Notes: generated by a model from the sequence alone, not told the origin. Positions 45,795-55,386 are shown, counted from the stretch's first letter. The stretch is DNA of 64,000 bases from Thalassobacillus devorans (GCF_900176565.1 NZ_FXEH01000005.1:124001-188000); one strand, 5' to 3'. Numbers and translations are program-made.

Positions 45795-46214
45795 ATGGAG
45801 AAAGCGCCACTTTTCCAATTGCCTTATATCAACAATTCTGGCGTCTATGATTTACAAGATGATCTCGGAAAAGTAATCGTTCTTACTTTTTGGGTATCCT
45901 GGTGTCCAGACTGTTCCAGAGATTTGCCTATGAAAGAGCAGTTATTCCGATCCATGGACTCAGACAAAATACGTCTTCTTACTATTAATGTTGCAGGTCG
46001 GGAAAGAGAAGGCGATGCAGGAAGAGCATTCGCTGAAAAATTCCTGACCCAGCCCACTTTAGTGGATGATGGCAGAGCAACTTATGACCAATACCAATGC
46101 AGCGGTGTACCAACCACCGTTATTATTGATCAATACGGTAATATTTCTGCGAAGTTCGGAGATAAGGCAGAGTTTCTTGAAATAGTTGAAAAAATTGGAG
46201 AGTTAGTGAATTAA
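45795..46214 (+). CDS. TlpA/ResA-like thioredoxin-family protein
   Basis: The 139-residue product shows a thioredoxin-like domain with VLTFWVSWCPDCSRDLPMKE (C-P-D-C), then SGVPTTVIIDQYGNISAKFG with the cis-proline. I chose ATG 45795 because AGGAGG lies a few bases upstream and a plausible promoter precedes it. The frame stays open 48 codons further up to a GTG at 45651, which would add a membrane anchor (LLLICVAFLLYG); this alternative would make it an extracytoplasmic protein. It probably oxidises or reduces thiols. Confidence 0.8.
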   Translation: MEKAPLFQLPYINNSGVYDLQDDLGKVIVLTFWVSWCPDCSRDLPMKEQLFRSMDSDKIRLLTINVAGREREGDAGRAFAEKFLTQPTLVDDGRATYDQYQCSGVPTTVIIDQYGNISAKFGDKAEFLEIVEKIGELVN

Positions 46215-46225
46215 CAGCTCCTAAC

Positions 46226-46268
46226 AAAGCAAAAAGCCGCAATACATATAATTTCGGCTTTTTGCTTT
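46226..46268. terminator. Terminator between the TlpA-like gene and yusE
   Basis: AAAGCAAAAAGCCG and CGGCTTTTTGCTTT form a 14-bp stem ending in T-rich sequence. The symmetry allows use from either side. Confidence 0.85.
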
Positions 46269-46337
46269 ATTTAAATTGAAAATAAACTCTTAAATTAGAC
46301 CAAAGCTATTCTTAACGTTATTTCTCGGGAAATAATG

Positions 46338-46661
46338 TTAGGAATTGACGTGTTTAGACACGATCCTCTGCATGTAAGGAACGGAATGGAAAGCGTAAAC
46401 CTTATCCTTCACTTTGCCTTTGGAGATAATTAATAAACAAGGTACACCTTCAATTTGGTTTTCCTGCATGAATCCGGGATGCAACGATGCATTCAAATCA
46501 AAAAACAGGTCTTGCTGCCATAATGTTTCAATCGTATCAAGCATTTTTCTCGCCATGCGGCAAGTCCCACAAAATGGGCTATGAATAAAAATCATTGCAC
46601 TCCTATCACTTTTAATAAAATCTTTTTCTGATGTCAGTTCTAGTACTTCCATCCTATCCAC
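46338..46661 (-). CDS. yusE: Thioredoxin-like protein YusE
   Basis: The 107-residue product has MIFIHSPFCGTCRMARKMLD (C-G-T-C) and the cis-proline segment IEGVPCLLIISKGKVKDK. This is a small thioredoxin fold for thiol exchange in the cytoplasm. The name rests on position: it lies between met and yusF, as in B. subtilis. It begins 3 bases after the yusF stop. Confidence 0.8.
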   Translation of the reverse strand: MDRMEVLELTSEKDFIKSDRSAMIFIHSPFCGTCRMARKMLDTIETLWQQDLFFDLNASLHPGFMQENQIEGVPCLLIISKGKVKDKVYAFHSVPYMQRIVSKHVNS

Positions 46662-46664
46662 CCT

Positions 46665-47027
46665 TCATATCAGGTAAATCGGTTTGACGTGTAAATGTTG
46701 GCTTAAGAGTGCCCGAGCTAATTCGGGTTCAGGAGTTGTTGCTACTTCCCGATAAGCTTTGTCCACATATATATGTTCAGCATGCGGCAGTTCATGGGTC
46801 AATTGTTTCCTCAATTTATGACCTGAATCATCCTCATCCACCAGAATATAGACAATGCGATCATCGAGATTATAATCGAGAATCATTTCCTCCATCCGTT
46901 CTACCCCAAGCGTACCATGCGTACACAAGATTTCCACCTGATCATGATCATCCAATATCTTCTTTATATGTTTTTTATCTGTAATCCCTTCTACAATTAG
47001 AATTGGGACTTGGTTTTGATCGTTCAT
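46665..47027 (-). CDS. yusF: Toprim domain protein YusF
   Basis: The roughly 120-residue product is a single Toprim domain. The catalytic Glu is in VPILIVEGITDKKHIKKILD and the D-x-D in RIVYILVDEDDSGHKLRKQL. Standalone Toprim proteins of this small class are related to RNase M5 and primase domains, and their substrate is unknown. I use ATG 47027; the frame extends to 47066, but that start lies in a terminator palindrome. Confidence 0.8.
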   Translation of the reverse strand: MNDQNQVPILIVEGITDKKHIKKILDDHDQVEILCTHGTLGVERMEEMILDYNLDDRIVYILVDEDDSGHKLRKQLTHELPHAEHIYVDKAYREVATTPEPELARALLSQHLHVKPIYLI

Positions 47028-47058
47028 ATCGGGATCCCACCCAGTTCTTTTAGTAAAA

Positions 47059-47088
47059 CAGACCATGCTATCATGATAGCATGGTCTG
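47059..47088 (-). terminator. Perfect 30-bp palindrome acting as terminator
   Basis: CAGACCATGCTATCA and TGATAGCATGGTCTG form a continuous palindrome, followed on the minus strand by TTTTACT. It separates the 44-residue gene from yusF. Confidence 0.7.
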
Positions 47089-47106
47089 TGGGTATCTAAC
47101 GTTTAT

Positions 47107-47241
47107 TCAACACCAGCCGCCACCATCACAATCTACATATCGACGGACCTTCGGCGCCTCTTGTTTTGCGGTTTTGGTTTTACGCTGGCGCTGTCTGCCA
47201 GTAGTATTGGCAGTTTTTTTAGACTGACTCATTTTTTCCAT
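47107..47241 (-). CDS. 44-residue basic peptide ending in a Cys-Gly motif
   Basis: The frame encodes MEKMSQSKKTANTTGRQRQR, then KTKTAKQEAPKVRRY and VDCDGGGWC. AAGGGGTG precedes the ATG and a terminator palindrome follows, so a real gene is likely. It is strongly basic, with two cysteines in the last seven residues. The position, just upstream of yusF and after gcvH, is where B. subtilis has yusG, but the sequence does not resemble what I recall of YusG. Unknown function. Confidence 0.6.
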   Translation of the reverse strand: MEKMSQSKKTANTTGRQRQRKTKTAKQEAPKVRRYVDCDGGGWC

Positions 47242-47282
47242 AAGGTCACCCCTTGAACTTAGGGTATCCCCTATTGAAAAAA

Positions 47283-47666
47283 TTAGTCTTCTGTGATCAT
47301 TTCTTCATATTGATCAGCTGTCATCAGTTCATCCATCTCTGAATTATCAGTAGGCTCAACAATAACCATCCATGCTTTTTCATATGGAGATTCGTTAACA
47401 AATTCCGGAGAATCTTCCAATTCCTCATTAATTTCAACGACTTTACCGCTGATTGGAGCATAAAGCTCAGAAACAGTCTTTACAGATTCTACACTGCCGA
47501 ACGGCTCATCTGCTTCAAGCTCGTCGCCTACTTCTGGTAATTCCACGAAAACGATGTCGCCAAGCTCAGATTGTGCAAAGTCTGTAATACCAATACGAAC
47601 TTTTTCTCCTTCAACTTTTACCCATTCGTGCTCTTCGGAATAACTTAATTCTTTTGGCAAACTCAT
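47283..47666 (-). CDS. gcvH: Glycine cleavage system protein H
   Basis: The 127-residue lipoyl protein has [20 protein letters not shown] and the lipoylation site [20 protein letters not shown], with the modified Lys in V-K-T-V. In Bacillus it also relays lipoyl groups to other enzymes. I start at ATG 47666 with GGAGGGG upstream; the longer frame to 47717 adds no family sequence. Confidence 0.95.
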   Translation of the reverse strand: MSLPKELSYSEEHEWVKVEGEKVRIGITDFAQSELGDIVFVELPEVGDELEADEPFGSVESVKTVSELYAPISGKVVEINEELEDSPEFVNESPYEKAWMVIVEPTDNSEMDELMTADQYEEMITED

Positions 47667-47765
47667 GACTAACCCCTCCAAATTATAATTATTATAAATA
47701 AGCTGCAATACTAACATAAAAGCTTTCTAATTATTATGCCAGTGATATGCTCATTTTTAGAAGCA

Positions 47766-48122
47766 TTATTTCCAAGTATTCTCGAAATCAGCTTCTTTAA
47801 AACCTACAGTCACATCTTTTCCATTTGTTACGATTGGCCGTTTGATCAGCATTCCATCAGAAGCTAACCACTTTATCATTTCATGTTCATTGGCTTCCTT
47901 AAGCTTGTCCTTCATACCAAGTTCGCGATATTTCTTGCCGCTGGTATTAAAAAACTTTTTAGCAGGAAGACCGCTTTTCGTTATGTAGTCCTGCAGTTGG
48001 GACTCTGATGGTGGATGTTCAACTATATGCACAGTTTCATACTCGACACCGTTTTCATCCATCCATTTCTTGGCTTTTTTGCATGTTCCACATTGTGGGT
48101 ACCAATAAAAGGTTACTGCCAT
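47766..48122 (-). CDS. yusI: ArsC/Spx-family protein YusI
   Basis: The 118-residue product belongs to the ArsC/Spx group. It has FYWYPQCGTCKKAKKWMDEN, ITKSGLPAKKFFNTSGKKYR and a conserved Arg near KRPIVTNGKDVTVGFKEADF. The C-G-T-C at the N terminus could be a redox switch. Placement between gcvH and fadE is the yusI position. Whether it reduces arsenate, binds RNA polymerase or does neither is unknown. Confidence 0.85.
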   Translation of the reverse strand: MAVTFYWYPQCGTCKKAKKWMDENGVEYETVHIVEHPPSESQLQDYITKSGLPAKKFFNTSGKKYRELGMKDKLKEANEHEMIKWLASDGMLIKRPIVTNGKDVTVGFKEADFENTWK

Positions 48123-48254
48123 TGGCTCTTTCCCCCCTTATTATTTACCATGCTTTTATTCTATCACAATCTGATAAAATATTTCATTAAACAGTGGAAG
48201 CAGCACCAATTTTTTCATTACTCAACGAGAAGGCTGTCACCTTTCCAAACAAAA

Positions 48255-48289
48255 CAAGGCCGGTTCACTTTCCCAATGAACCGGCCTTG
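48255..48289 (-). terminator. Terminator of the fad operon
   Basis: CAAGGCCGGTTCA and TGAACCGGCCTTG form a 13-bp stem just after the fadE stop, followed by TTTTGTTTGG on the minus strand. Confidence 0.85.
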
Positions 48290-48324
48290 CTATATCCGTA
48301 CGTGTGACCCCCTGTTAGCTATCT

Positions 48325-50106
48325 TTATACGATATATTTCTCTTCTTTGATCAGATTGGCAGCAATCTCCCGTTTCTTAGCGATGATATTGGAAGGTGTA
48401 TGGCGTGTCAATTTCTTCAATGCCCCCAACATCATACGAAGTGTATCGCCCGATTCAGATGCAATTAACGTTTCTTTTGCATGAGCTTCAATACGGTTGA
48501 ATGCTTCCTGGACATAAACTTGTGTGTACAGTAACTTTTGCTGTGCTTTTTCAGGAGATTTATTCATTGCTTTCTCCGTGCGCAGTACTGCTGATTCCAT
48601 GTTATAGATTTCAGCGACGATGTCCGCGATATTAACAAGCAGCTCTTGTTCTTTTTCTAATTTCTCTCCGTATTTTTGAGCTGCTAGACCAGCTGCCACA
48701 AGAGCTATTTTTTTCGCATTTTTCACCAAATACTTTTCTTGCTCCAATGGTTCTGTGCCCGGATCTTCAGGCATCATCATCATTAATTCTTCTTGCAGGG
48801 ACTGGGCTTTTTGCAACAGTGGCAGTTCGCCTTTCATTGCTTTCTTCAACAAAGTTCCAGGAACAATCATCCGGTTGATTTCATTCGTTCCTTCAAAGAT
48901 CCGGTTAATTCTGGAATCACGGTAAATACGCTCCACTTCATACTCCTGCATGAATCCGTAGCCCCCATGAATTTGCACCGCTTCATCCGCTGTAAAGTCC
49001 AGTAATTCTGTACAGAATACTTTATTTAATGAACATTCGATCGCATATTCAGCAATAACCTTTGCCACTTCTTTACCATCTTTCAACTGTTCATCCGTAA
49101 GTTTACCCATGCTTTGTTCAAAAAGCCCGACAGTACGGTAGACAGAGCTTTCATTGGCGTAGGTGTTTACAGCCATGGAAGCCAGTTTTTCCTGGATCAG
49201 CGAAAAGCTGGAAATAGGTGTCTGGAACTGCTTTCGCTCATTAGCATATTTCACGGCAAGTTCGATAGCACGTTTGGAACCACCTACGCCACCAATAGCT
49301 AATTTATAACGGCCGACATTCAGGATATTAAAGGCGATAATATGCCCGCGTCCGATGTCTCCTAACACATTCTCAACCGGCACCTGTGCATCTTCCAGCA
49401 CTAACGTTCGAGTGGATGAACTTTTGATCCCCATTTTCTTTTCTTCCGGTCCTGTAGATACACCTGGATAATCTCTTTCTACAATAAATGCTGTGAATTT
49501 ATCTCCATCTATTTTTGCATATACGACGAAGACATCAGCAAAAGCAGAGTTTGTAATCCATTGTTTTTCACCATTCAAAACATAATGGGTTCCAGCTTCA
49601 TTTAGTTTAGCAGTAGTCTTCGCACCTAAAGCATCGGAACCGGAGCCTGGTTCGGTTAAAGCGTATGCTGCAATCAGTTCACCTGTCGCAAGCTTCGGCA
49701 AATATTTTTGCTTTTGTTCTTCATTACCAAAAAATACAATAGGAAGAGAACCGATGCCTACGTGCGCTCCGTGTGTTACAGAAAATCCGCCTGCCCGGGA
49801 AAACTTTTCAGTAATCAATGAGGAACTGATTTTATCCAATCCAAGACCGCCATACTCTTCCGGGACATCGACACCTAACAGCCCCAGCTCACCAGCTTTT
49901 TTCAGCAAATCGACAGAATGTTCGAATTCATGATTTTCCAGGTTATCTATTTTGGGGACAACTTCTCCAAGCACAAAATCTTCTGTGGTTTTCGCGATCA
50001 TTAAATGTTCATCCGAAAAGTCCTCTGGTGTAATAACATCCTCCGCTGCTACATCCTCGATTAAAAATCCGCCGCCCTTGAACATTTTTTCCTTTGTTTC
50101 ACTCAT
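48325..50106 (-). CDS. fadE: Acyl-CoA dehydrogenase FadE
   Basis: The 593-residue FAD enzyme carries out the first step of fatty acid beta-oxidation. Landmarks are [40 protein letters not shown], the catalytic Glu region [20 protein letters not shown], and [20 protein letters not shown]. The extended C-terminal helical region (about residues 400-593) matches the long B. subtilis FadE type. It is the last gene of fadN-fadA-fadE and ends in a strong terminator. Confidence 0.95.
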   Translation of the reverse strand: MSETKEKMFKGGGFLIEDVAAEDVITPEDFSDEHLMIAKTTEDFVLGEVVPKIDNLENHEFEHSVDLLKKAGELGLLGVDVPEEYGGLGLDKISSSLITEKFSRAGGFSVTHGAHVGIGSLPIVFFGNEEQKQKYLPKLATGELIAAYALTEPGSGSDALGAKTTAKLNEAGTHYVLNGEKQWITNSAFADVFVVYAKIDGDKFTAFIVERDYPGVSTGPEEKKMGIKSSSTRTLVLEDAQVPVENVLGDIGRGHIIAFNILNVGRYKLAIGGVGGSKRAIELAVKYANERKQFQTPISSFSLIQEKLASMAVNTYANESSVYRTVGLFEQSMGKLTDEQLKDGKEVAKVIAEYAIECSLNKVFCTELLDFTADEAVQIHGGYGFMQEYEVERIYRDSRINRIFEGTNEINRMIVPGTLLKKAMKGELPLLQKAQSLQEELMMMMPEDPGTEPLEQEKYLVKNAKKIALVAAGLAAQKYGEKLEKEQELLVNIADIVAEIYNMESAVLRTEKAMNKSPEKAQQKLLYTQVYVQEAFNRIEAHAKETLIASESGDTLRMMLGALKKLTRHTPSNIIAKKREIAANLIKEEKYIV

Positions 50107-50121
50107 TGTATATTCCTCCCC

Positions 50122-51297
50122 TTATAATAATTCGAACACTCCAGCTGCACCCATTCCGCCGCCAATACACATGGTTACGACACCAAATTGTTCGTTGCGA
50201 CGCTTCATTTCATGCATTAATGTAAGCGTCAGCTTCGTACCAGAACAGCCCAGCGGATGGCCTAATGCAATTGCCCCGCCATTAACATTGACTTTATCCA
50301 TATCAAGACCCAGCTCTCTGATAACACGTAACGATTGGGAAGCAAAAGCTTCATTAAGTTCAAACAGTCCAATATCGGATTGCTGCAGTCCAGCTAATTT
50401 CAGAGCTTTCGGAATCGCTGCGATTGGACCGACTCCCATGATTTCCGGCTCTACACCCGCTACTGCAAAGGATCGGAATTTGAGCAAAGGTTTTAGTCCT
50501 TCCGCTTCTGCTTTATCCTTATCCATCACTAGTACAGAAGCAGCTCCATCACTCATTTGTGACGAGTTTCCTGCCGTTACTGTACCTGTAACCGAAAATG
50601 CAGGCTTTAATTTTGCCAGTATTTCCTGCGTTGTTCCTGGCCGCACGCCTTCATCCTGTGTAAATAATATGGTAGTTTCTTTTACCTTATTATTTGCTCC
50701 CAACTGTCGCTCGGTAACTTCAACTGGGACAATCTCATCCTCGAATCTTCCAGCTTCTATTGCAGCAGCTGCTCTTCTGTGACTTTCCACTGCAAAGGCA
50801 TCTTGTTCTTCTCTTGAAATTTCAAAACGGGTTGCTACCTCTTCCGCCGTATGCCCCATAGACATATAGTAGCCTGGGGCATTTTCTACAATCTCTATAT
50901 TTGGCTTGATGACATGACCGGGAACAGGAACCATGCTCATCGATTCGGCTCCTCCTGCAATAATAGAACCACTTTGCCCCAGCATGATTCTTTCCGATGC
51001 ATAGGCGATACTTTGTAAACCAGAGGAACAATACCGGTTAATCGTTATCCCGGGAATTGTATGAGACAATCCTGCCAGTGCACCGATATTGCGCGCCATA
51101 TTCATCCCCTGCTCTGCTTCCGGGATAGCACATCCGATAATGACATCATCAATTTCGCCTTCATAGTTCCCTGCACGTTTCAATGTTTCTTTTATGGTTA
51201 ATGCCGCCAAATCGTCCGGCCTTGTGTTAGCAAGCGTTCCTTTTTTCGCTTTCCCAACAGGCGTTCGAGTTCCTGCGACTATTACTGCTTCTTTCAC
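50122..51297 (-). CDS. fadA: Acetyl-CoA acyltransferase (3-ketoacyl-CoA thiolase) FadA
   Basis: The 391-residue thiolase performs the last step of beta-oxidation. The nucleophilic Cys is in TINRYCSSGLQSIAYASERI near residue 90. The His is in NVNGGAIALGHPLGCSGTKL and the second Cys in GVVTMCIGGGMGAAGVFELL. Length is normal. It is 15 bases from fadE and 32 from fadN. Confidence 0.95.
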   Translation of the reverse strand: MKEAVIVAGTRTPVGKAKKGTLANTRPDDLAALTIKETLKRAGNYEGEIDDVIIGCAIPEAEQGMNMARNIGALAGLSHTIPGITINRYCSSGLQSIAYASERIMLGQSGSIIAGGAESMSMVPVPGHVIKPNIEIVENAPGYYMSMGHTAEEVATRFEISREEQDAFAVESHRRAAAAIEAGRFEDEIVPVEVTERQLGANNKVKETTILFTQDEGVRPGTTQEILAKLKPAFSVTGTVTAGNSSQMSDGAASVLVMDKDKAEAEGLKPLLKFRSFAVAGVEPEIMGVGPIAAIPKALKLAGLQQSDIGLFELNEAFASQSLRVIRELGLDMDKVNVNGGAIALGHPLGCSGTKLTLTLMHEMKRRNEQFGVVTMCIGGGMGAAGVFELL

Positions 51298-51329
51298 ATT
51301 ACCTTCCCCCTTTGGTTAGATTCCTGTCC

Positions 51330-53729
51330 TTAGTTTCTTAAAGGTTTGCCTTTCAAAAGCATATGCTGCATACGCTGCTGAGTCTTAGGTTCACCGATAA
51401 GGCTCAGGAATGCTTCCCTCTCCAGATCCAGCAAGTATTGCTCATCTACAAGCGTCCCTTCTTTCAAACGTCCGCCTGCTAAGACGAATGCCAATTTTTC
51501 TGCGATTTTCAAGTCATGTTCCGAGGCGTACCCTCCATAACCAAGTGATTTTGCTCCAAGCAGCATGGTAGCGTAACCTTGTTCACCTACAACGGGAAAA
51601 TTAGTACGTTTTGGCGCACGATATCCGGAATGAGCAAGCCCTAAAACCTTTTGCTTCGCATCATGAAGCAAGTGATCCCCATTGACACTTATGGCGTCCT
51701 GTTGATCAAGGAAGCCGTTCTCCCTTGCTTCTTCACCTGATGTAGAAACCTTTGCCATGGCAATCTTCTCAAAAACAGCATTGGCAACCTTCTGCAGGTC
51801 GATATCTACGCCTTGTGGAATATTCCGCAAATGTTTCAAGTAAAGCTCTTTGTTTCCTCCTCCGCCAGGAATAAGTCCCACTCCCGCTTCCACAAGACCC
51901 ATATAAGTCTCCTGTGATGCCTGGATAGCACTCGATGGCAGGCAAACCTCAGCTCCTCCGCCTAACGTCATACCGAATGGTGCAGTTACTACTGGTTTAT
52001 CTGAATATTTAATATTCATCATCGCATCCTGGAATTTCCTGACGACTAATTCAATTTCAAAGAAATTATAATCTTGTGCTTCCATCAGCATCATGCCTAA
52101 GTTTGCGCCGACACAGAAGTTTTTGCCTTGATTACCGATCACCAGCCCTTCAAAGTTCTGATCCACCTCTTCAATCGCATCATTGATCATCTGTATGATA
52201 TCCAGACCGATGGCATTGCTTTGAGAATGGAATTCCAGACCGGCCACCCCATCCCCAAGGTCAATCAGGCTGGCACCAGCATTCTTTTTGATGACATCCT
52301 TTGTTTCCTTCAGACGCTTGAGGTTAATCTCTTTTTGATTGAACTCTTTTTGCTGATAATTGCCGTCCGCATAGTAGAAAACGTTTCCATTTTCCTTTTT
52401 ATAAAAGGACTCGCTTCCAGAGGTGAGCATCTCATCCACCCATGCCGGGACGGTCATACCTTCTTCTTTCATACGATCAACTGATTTCTTCACACCGATA
52501 GCATCCCACATTTCAAATGGGCCCAGCTCCCAGCCGAAACCCCACCGCATCGCTTCATCAATCGAAGGAATATCATCGGCTATGTCACCTAGTAATTCTG
52601 CTGAATAAATCAGTACTGGAGCTACTACGGACCAAATCAAATCACCAGCACGGTCCCCTTTAGCTGAAACAAGAGCTTTTAATTTTCTTTTTGTTCCTTT
52701 TTCCTGTTTTGTCAACTCTGTAGCCTTTGTTTTCAATTTCTTTCGTTCTTCATATTCGAGTGTTTCTGGATTCAACTCGTATATTTCGCTTCCTTTTTCC
52801 CCTTTTTTCTTAAGGAAAAATCCTTGCCCACTCTTAGATCCCAGCCAGCCTTTTTCCTGCATTTGTTTCATAAATCCTGGCACTTCAAACACTTTCTTTT
52901 CTTCTCCATCTACTTGCTCGTAAACGTTATTCGCCACATGGATAAACGTATCAAGACCAACTACATCAAGGGTACGGAAAGTAGCACTCTTTGGCCGGCC
53001 GATCATTGGCCCGGTCACAGAATCAATTTCCCCTACACTGAAACCCTGGTCAAGCATTTCCCGTACAGTTACAAGCAGCCCGTAAGTTCCGATACGATTG
53101 GCAATAAAGTTAGGTGTATCCTTTGCTTCTACAACGCCTTTGCCGAGAATATCCTCTCCGAACTTTTTCATGAAAGCAACTATATCCGCGTCGGTATGTT
53201 GAGTTGGGATCACTTCTAATAATTTTAAATATCTAGGCGGATTGAAGAAATGCGTGCCAAGGAAATGTTTTTGGAAATCTTCCGAACGGCCTTCAGCCAT
53301 TGCTTCAATCGATATACCGGATGTATTGGAACTGATTATCGACCCAGGCTTTCGGTGTGTATCTACTTTTTCATAAACCTTTTTCTTGATCTCCAGATTT
53401 TCAACAACAACTTCAATAACCCAATCTACATCTGCCAATTTGTCCATATCATCTTCCATATTCCCGACCTGTATCATATCCAGGTTCTGTCTGCTTGTTA
53501 TTGGGGAAGGTTTCTGCTTTAACAATCCCTGCTTATTCATGGCTGCGATTCGATTGCGAACACTAGAATCTTCTAATGATAAGCCCTGCTTCTTTTCTTT
53601 ATCCGTCAATTCACGAGGCACAATATCCAACATCAATGTCGGGATTCCAATATTGGCCAAGTGGGCAGCAATACCGGCCCCCATGACTCCAGAGCCCAAT
53701 ACGGCGGCGCGCTTGATTTTGCGATTCAT
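51330..53729 (-). CDS. fadN: Enoyl-CoA hydratase/3-hydroxyacyl-CoA dehydrogenase FadN
   Basis: The 799-residue bifunctional enzyme has an N-terminal NAD-binding domain (AAVLGSGVMGAGIAAHLANI), the dehydrogenase HFFNPPRYLKLLEVIPTQHT, and a C-terminal hydratase half with the oxyanion segments VIGNQGKNFCVGANLGMMLM and PFGMTLGGGAEVCLPSSAIQ. The domain order (dehydrogenase first) is that of Bacillus FadN. ATG 53729 follows GGGGG; the ORF extends 12 codons upstream into the FadR operator, so I exclude that. Confidence 0.95.
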   Translation of the reverse strand: MNRKIKRAAVLGSGVMGAGIAAHLANIGIPTLMLDIVPRELTDKEKKQGLSLEDSSVRNRIAAMNKQGLLKQKPSPITSRQNLDMIQVGNMEDDMDKLADVDWVIEVVVENLEIKKKVYEKVDTHRKPGSIISSNTSGISIEAMAEGRSEDFQKHFLGTHFFNPPRYLKLLEVIPTQHTDADIVAFMKKFGEDILGKGVVEAKDTPNFIANRIGTYGLLVTVREMLDQGFSVGEIDSVTGPMIGRPKSATFRTLDVVGLDTFIHVANNVYEQVDGEEKKVFEVPGFMKQMQEKGWLGSKSGQGFFLKKKGEKGSEIYELNPETLEYEERKKLKTKATELTKQEKGTKRKLKALVSAKGDRAGDLIWSVVAPVLIYSAELLGDIADDIPSIDEAMRWGFGWELGPFEMWDAIGVKKSVDRMKEEGMTVPAWVDEMLTSGSESFYKKENGNVFYYADGNYQQKEFNQKEINLKRLKETKDVIKKNAGASLIDLGDGVAGLEFHSQSNAIGLDIIQMINDAIEEVDQNFEGLVIGNQGKNFCVGANLGMMLMEAQDYNFFEIELVVRKFQDAMMNIKYSDKPVVTAPFGMTLGGGAEVCLPSSAIQASQETYMGLVEAGVGLIPGGGGNKELYLKHLRNIPQGVDIDLQKVANAVFEKIAMAKVSTSGEEARENGFLDQQDAISVNGDHLLHDAKQKVLGLAHSGYRAPKRTNFPVVGEQGYATMLLGAKSLGYGGYASEHDLKIAEKLAFVLAGGRLKEGTLVDEQYLLDLEREAFLSLIGEPKTQQRMQHMLLKGKPLRN

Positions 53730-53750
53730 TACTTTTCCCCCTATCCCTTT

Positions 53751-53768
53751 TGAATGAATACTCATTCA
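53751..53768. promoter_or_regulatory. FadR operator in front of fadN
   Basis: TGAATGAATACTCATTCA matches the Bacillus FadR consensus TGAATGAMTANTCATTCA at every fixed position. It should repress the fad operon until long-chain acyl-CoA releases FadR. Confidence 0.9.
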
Positions 53769-53910
53769 TTTTAAAGCTAAAAAAATAAGATAGTCACCTA
53801 TCAACATCTATTCTTACTATAAAATATTTTCAGACATTTCGCAATCGTTTTTGTGTAACTAAGGAAAATTTTTCTTTATACTGGCACAGCCAAACCTCGC
53901 TGGCCCTAAT

Positions 53911-53944
53911 AAAAGAGGAAGAAAACCCTGTTTTTTTCTTCCTC
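53911..53944 (-). terminator. Terminator of the proline dehydrogenase gene
   Basis: GAGGAAGAAAA and TTTTCTTCCTC form an 11-bp stem, 15 bases after the stop codon, followed by TTTTATTAGG on the minus strand. Confidence 0.8.
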
Positions 53945-53958
53945 CTGCCTGTTACATA

Positions 53959-54876
53959 CTATTTTTTTAAGACGCCTTTCAATACGAATGCTACATTAGC
54001 TGGACGCTCTGCGAGACGGCGCATGAAATAACCGTACCAGTCGTTGCCATAAGGTACATACACACGCATATTATAGCCTTCCTTCACTAATTCTTCCTGG
54101 CGCTCCACCCGAATCCCATATAACATCTGAAATTCGAATTGATCATTAGAAATGTTATGCACTTTCACTAATTGTTTGGTGTAGTCAATCATAGCATCGT
54201 CGTGGGTTGCCACTGCTGTAAAATTTCCATTTAATAAGTGTATTTTTATAATTTCTTTGAAATTTTCATCTACGTCCTTCTTTTCGGGAAAAGCCACCTT
54301 TGGTGATTCTTTATAAGCTCCCTTGACCAGGCGTAAATTAGGGTTGTATTGATCAAGCTCTTTTATGTCTTCTACCGTGCGGTATAAATAAGCCTGGAGT
54401 ACCGTACCTACATTATCAAACTCTTCACGGAGTTCCTTGAAAATATCTATAGTCTTTTGACAGCGCTCGAAATCCTCCATGTCAATCGTTACAAATACCC
54501 CATATTCTTTACCTGCCTGTAAAATCCGTCTCATGTTTTCCATAACGAGATCATGAGAGATATCCAGCCCCATGGACGTCATCTTTAAGGATAATTGGGA
54601 ATCAAGGTTATTTTTTGAAATGGCCTTAATCGCTTCTATACATTCATCTGCTGCTTGTCTTGCTTCAGCTTCGCTGTCAATGAATTCTCCTAAATGATCT
54701 ATAGTTACCGACATTCCGTTTTCATTTAGCTTTCGGATTGTCTGAACAGCGTCAGGAATCGTTTCCCCAGCTACAAAACGGCCTGCCCCAAACCTCAATC
54801 CGTATTTTTTAGCTAACTTAGTGAAAAATTTATTTTTGGATAAAAACAGAAAGAAGTTACGTAACAACTGTTCCAT
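53959..54876 (-). CDS. fadM: Proline dehydrogenase (FadM/PutB-like)
   Basis: The 305-residue FAD enzyme oxidises proline to pyrroline-5-carboxylate. Landmarks are SVTIDHLGEFIDSEAEARQA, LSLKMTSMGLDISHDLVMEN, LRLVKGAYKESPKVAFPEKK, VATHDDAMIDYTKQLVK, FEFQMLYGIRVERQEELVKE and PYGNDWYGYFMRRLAERPAN. The last motif carries the paired Arg residues that bind the substrate carboxylate. Position after fadN is as in B. subtilis yusM. A perfect CcpA-type cre lies 52 bases upstream. Confidence 0.9.
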   Translation of the reverse strand: MEQLLRNFFLFLSKNKFFTKLAKKYGLRFGAGRFVAGETIPDAVQTIRKLNENGMSVTIDHLGEFIDSEAEARQAADECIEAIKAISKNNLDSQLSLKMTSMGLDISHDLVMENMRRILQAGKEYGVFVTIDMEDFERCQKTIDIFKELREEFDNVGTVLQAYLYRTVEDIKELDQYNPNLRLVKGAYKESPKVAFPEKKDVDENFKEIIKIHLLNGNFTAVATHDDAMIDYTKQLVKVHNISNDQFEFQMLYGIRVERQEELVKEGYNMRVYVPYGNDWYGYFMRRLAERPANVAFVLKGVLKK

Positions 54877-54927
54877 GATGCATCCCCCTACACCAAACTT
54901 TTATCTAATTATGTGAAATTTACAACA

Positions 54928-54941
54928 TGTAATCGCTATCA
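54928..54941. promoter_or_regulatory. Candidate CcpA cre site upstream of fadM
   Basis: TGTAATCGCTATCA fits the cre consensus TGWAANCGNTNWCA at all positions and lies between the proline dehydrogenase start and the coat genes. Carbon catabolite repression of proline use is expected in Bacillus. Confidence 0.7.
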
Positions 54942-55111
54942 CACTTACATTCTATCATTTTTCATAGTATGTGGGTATAATTTAGCAAAAATAATCAAAG
55001 AAACGGACAAAACATAAAATTTTGTTAAAAAACATCGAAATTCGCCCCTTTCCTAATAGGAAATGGCTAATAGGACAAAATAAACCTGATAAATCTTAAG
55101 GAGGTCATCAT

Positions 55112-55369
55112 ATGCAACAACAACAGCCTGGTATGCAACAAGCCCAGCCGATGGCACAGCCGCCTAACATGGTAAGCGGAAAGGACCAGCTTTATATTAC
55201 GGACATGCTTTCCTGGAATTTGAATGCCTGTAAAAAGGCACATTTCTTTGCCCAGCAATGCCAGGGTCCCGAGCTGCAAGCCGCTTTGGAACAAGCTGGC
55301 CAAATGCATCAGAGACACTATAACAAAATTTTAGAGCACTTGAACAATCAATCGCAACCAATCAATTAA
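55112..55369 (+). CDS. CotF-like spore coat protein, short form
   Basis: The 85-residue product resembles the CotF/YusN group. It has a Q/P/M-rich start (MQQQQPGMQQAQPMAQPPNM), then KDQLYITDMLSWNLNACKKA and ALEQAGQMHQRHYNKILEHL, a ferritin-like helix pair. AAGGAGG precedes the ATG. It lies 17 bases before a second family member, matching the yusN position. It is likely part of the spore coat, supporting a spore-forming host. Confidence 0.85.
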   Translation: MQQQQPGMQQAQPMAQPPNMVSGKDQLYITDMLSWNLNACKKAHFFAQQCQGPELQAALEQAGQMHQRHYNKILEHLNNQSQPIN

Positions 55370-55386
55370 CAAGGAGGGTGTATAGT

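Noticed and set aside
47059-47088. The 30-bp palindrome as a regulator binding site.
   Set aside because: It lies directly after a gene and is followed by a T-run, which is better explained as a terminator.
49952-50782. A 276-codon plus-strand frame opposite fadA/fadE.
   Set aside because: It is Ser/Pro-rich antisense sequence spanning two real genes, typical of a third-codon-position shadow.
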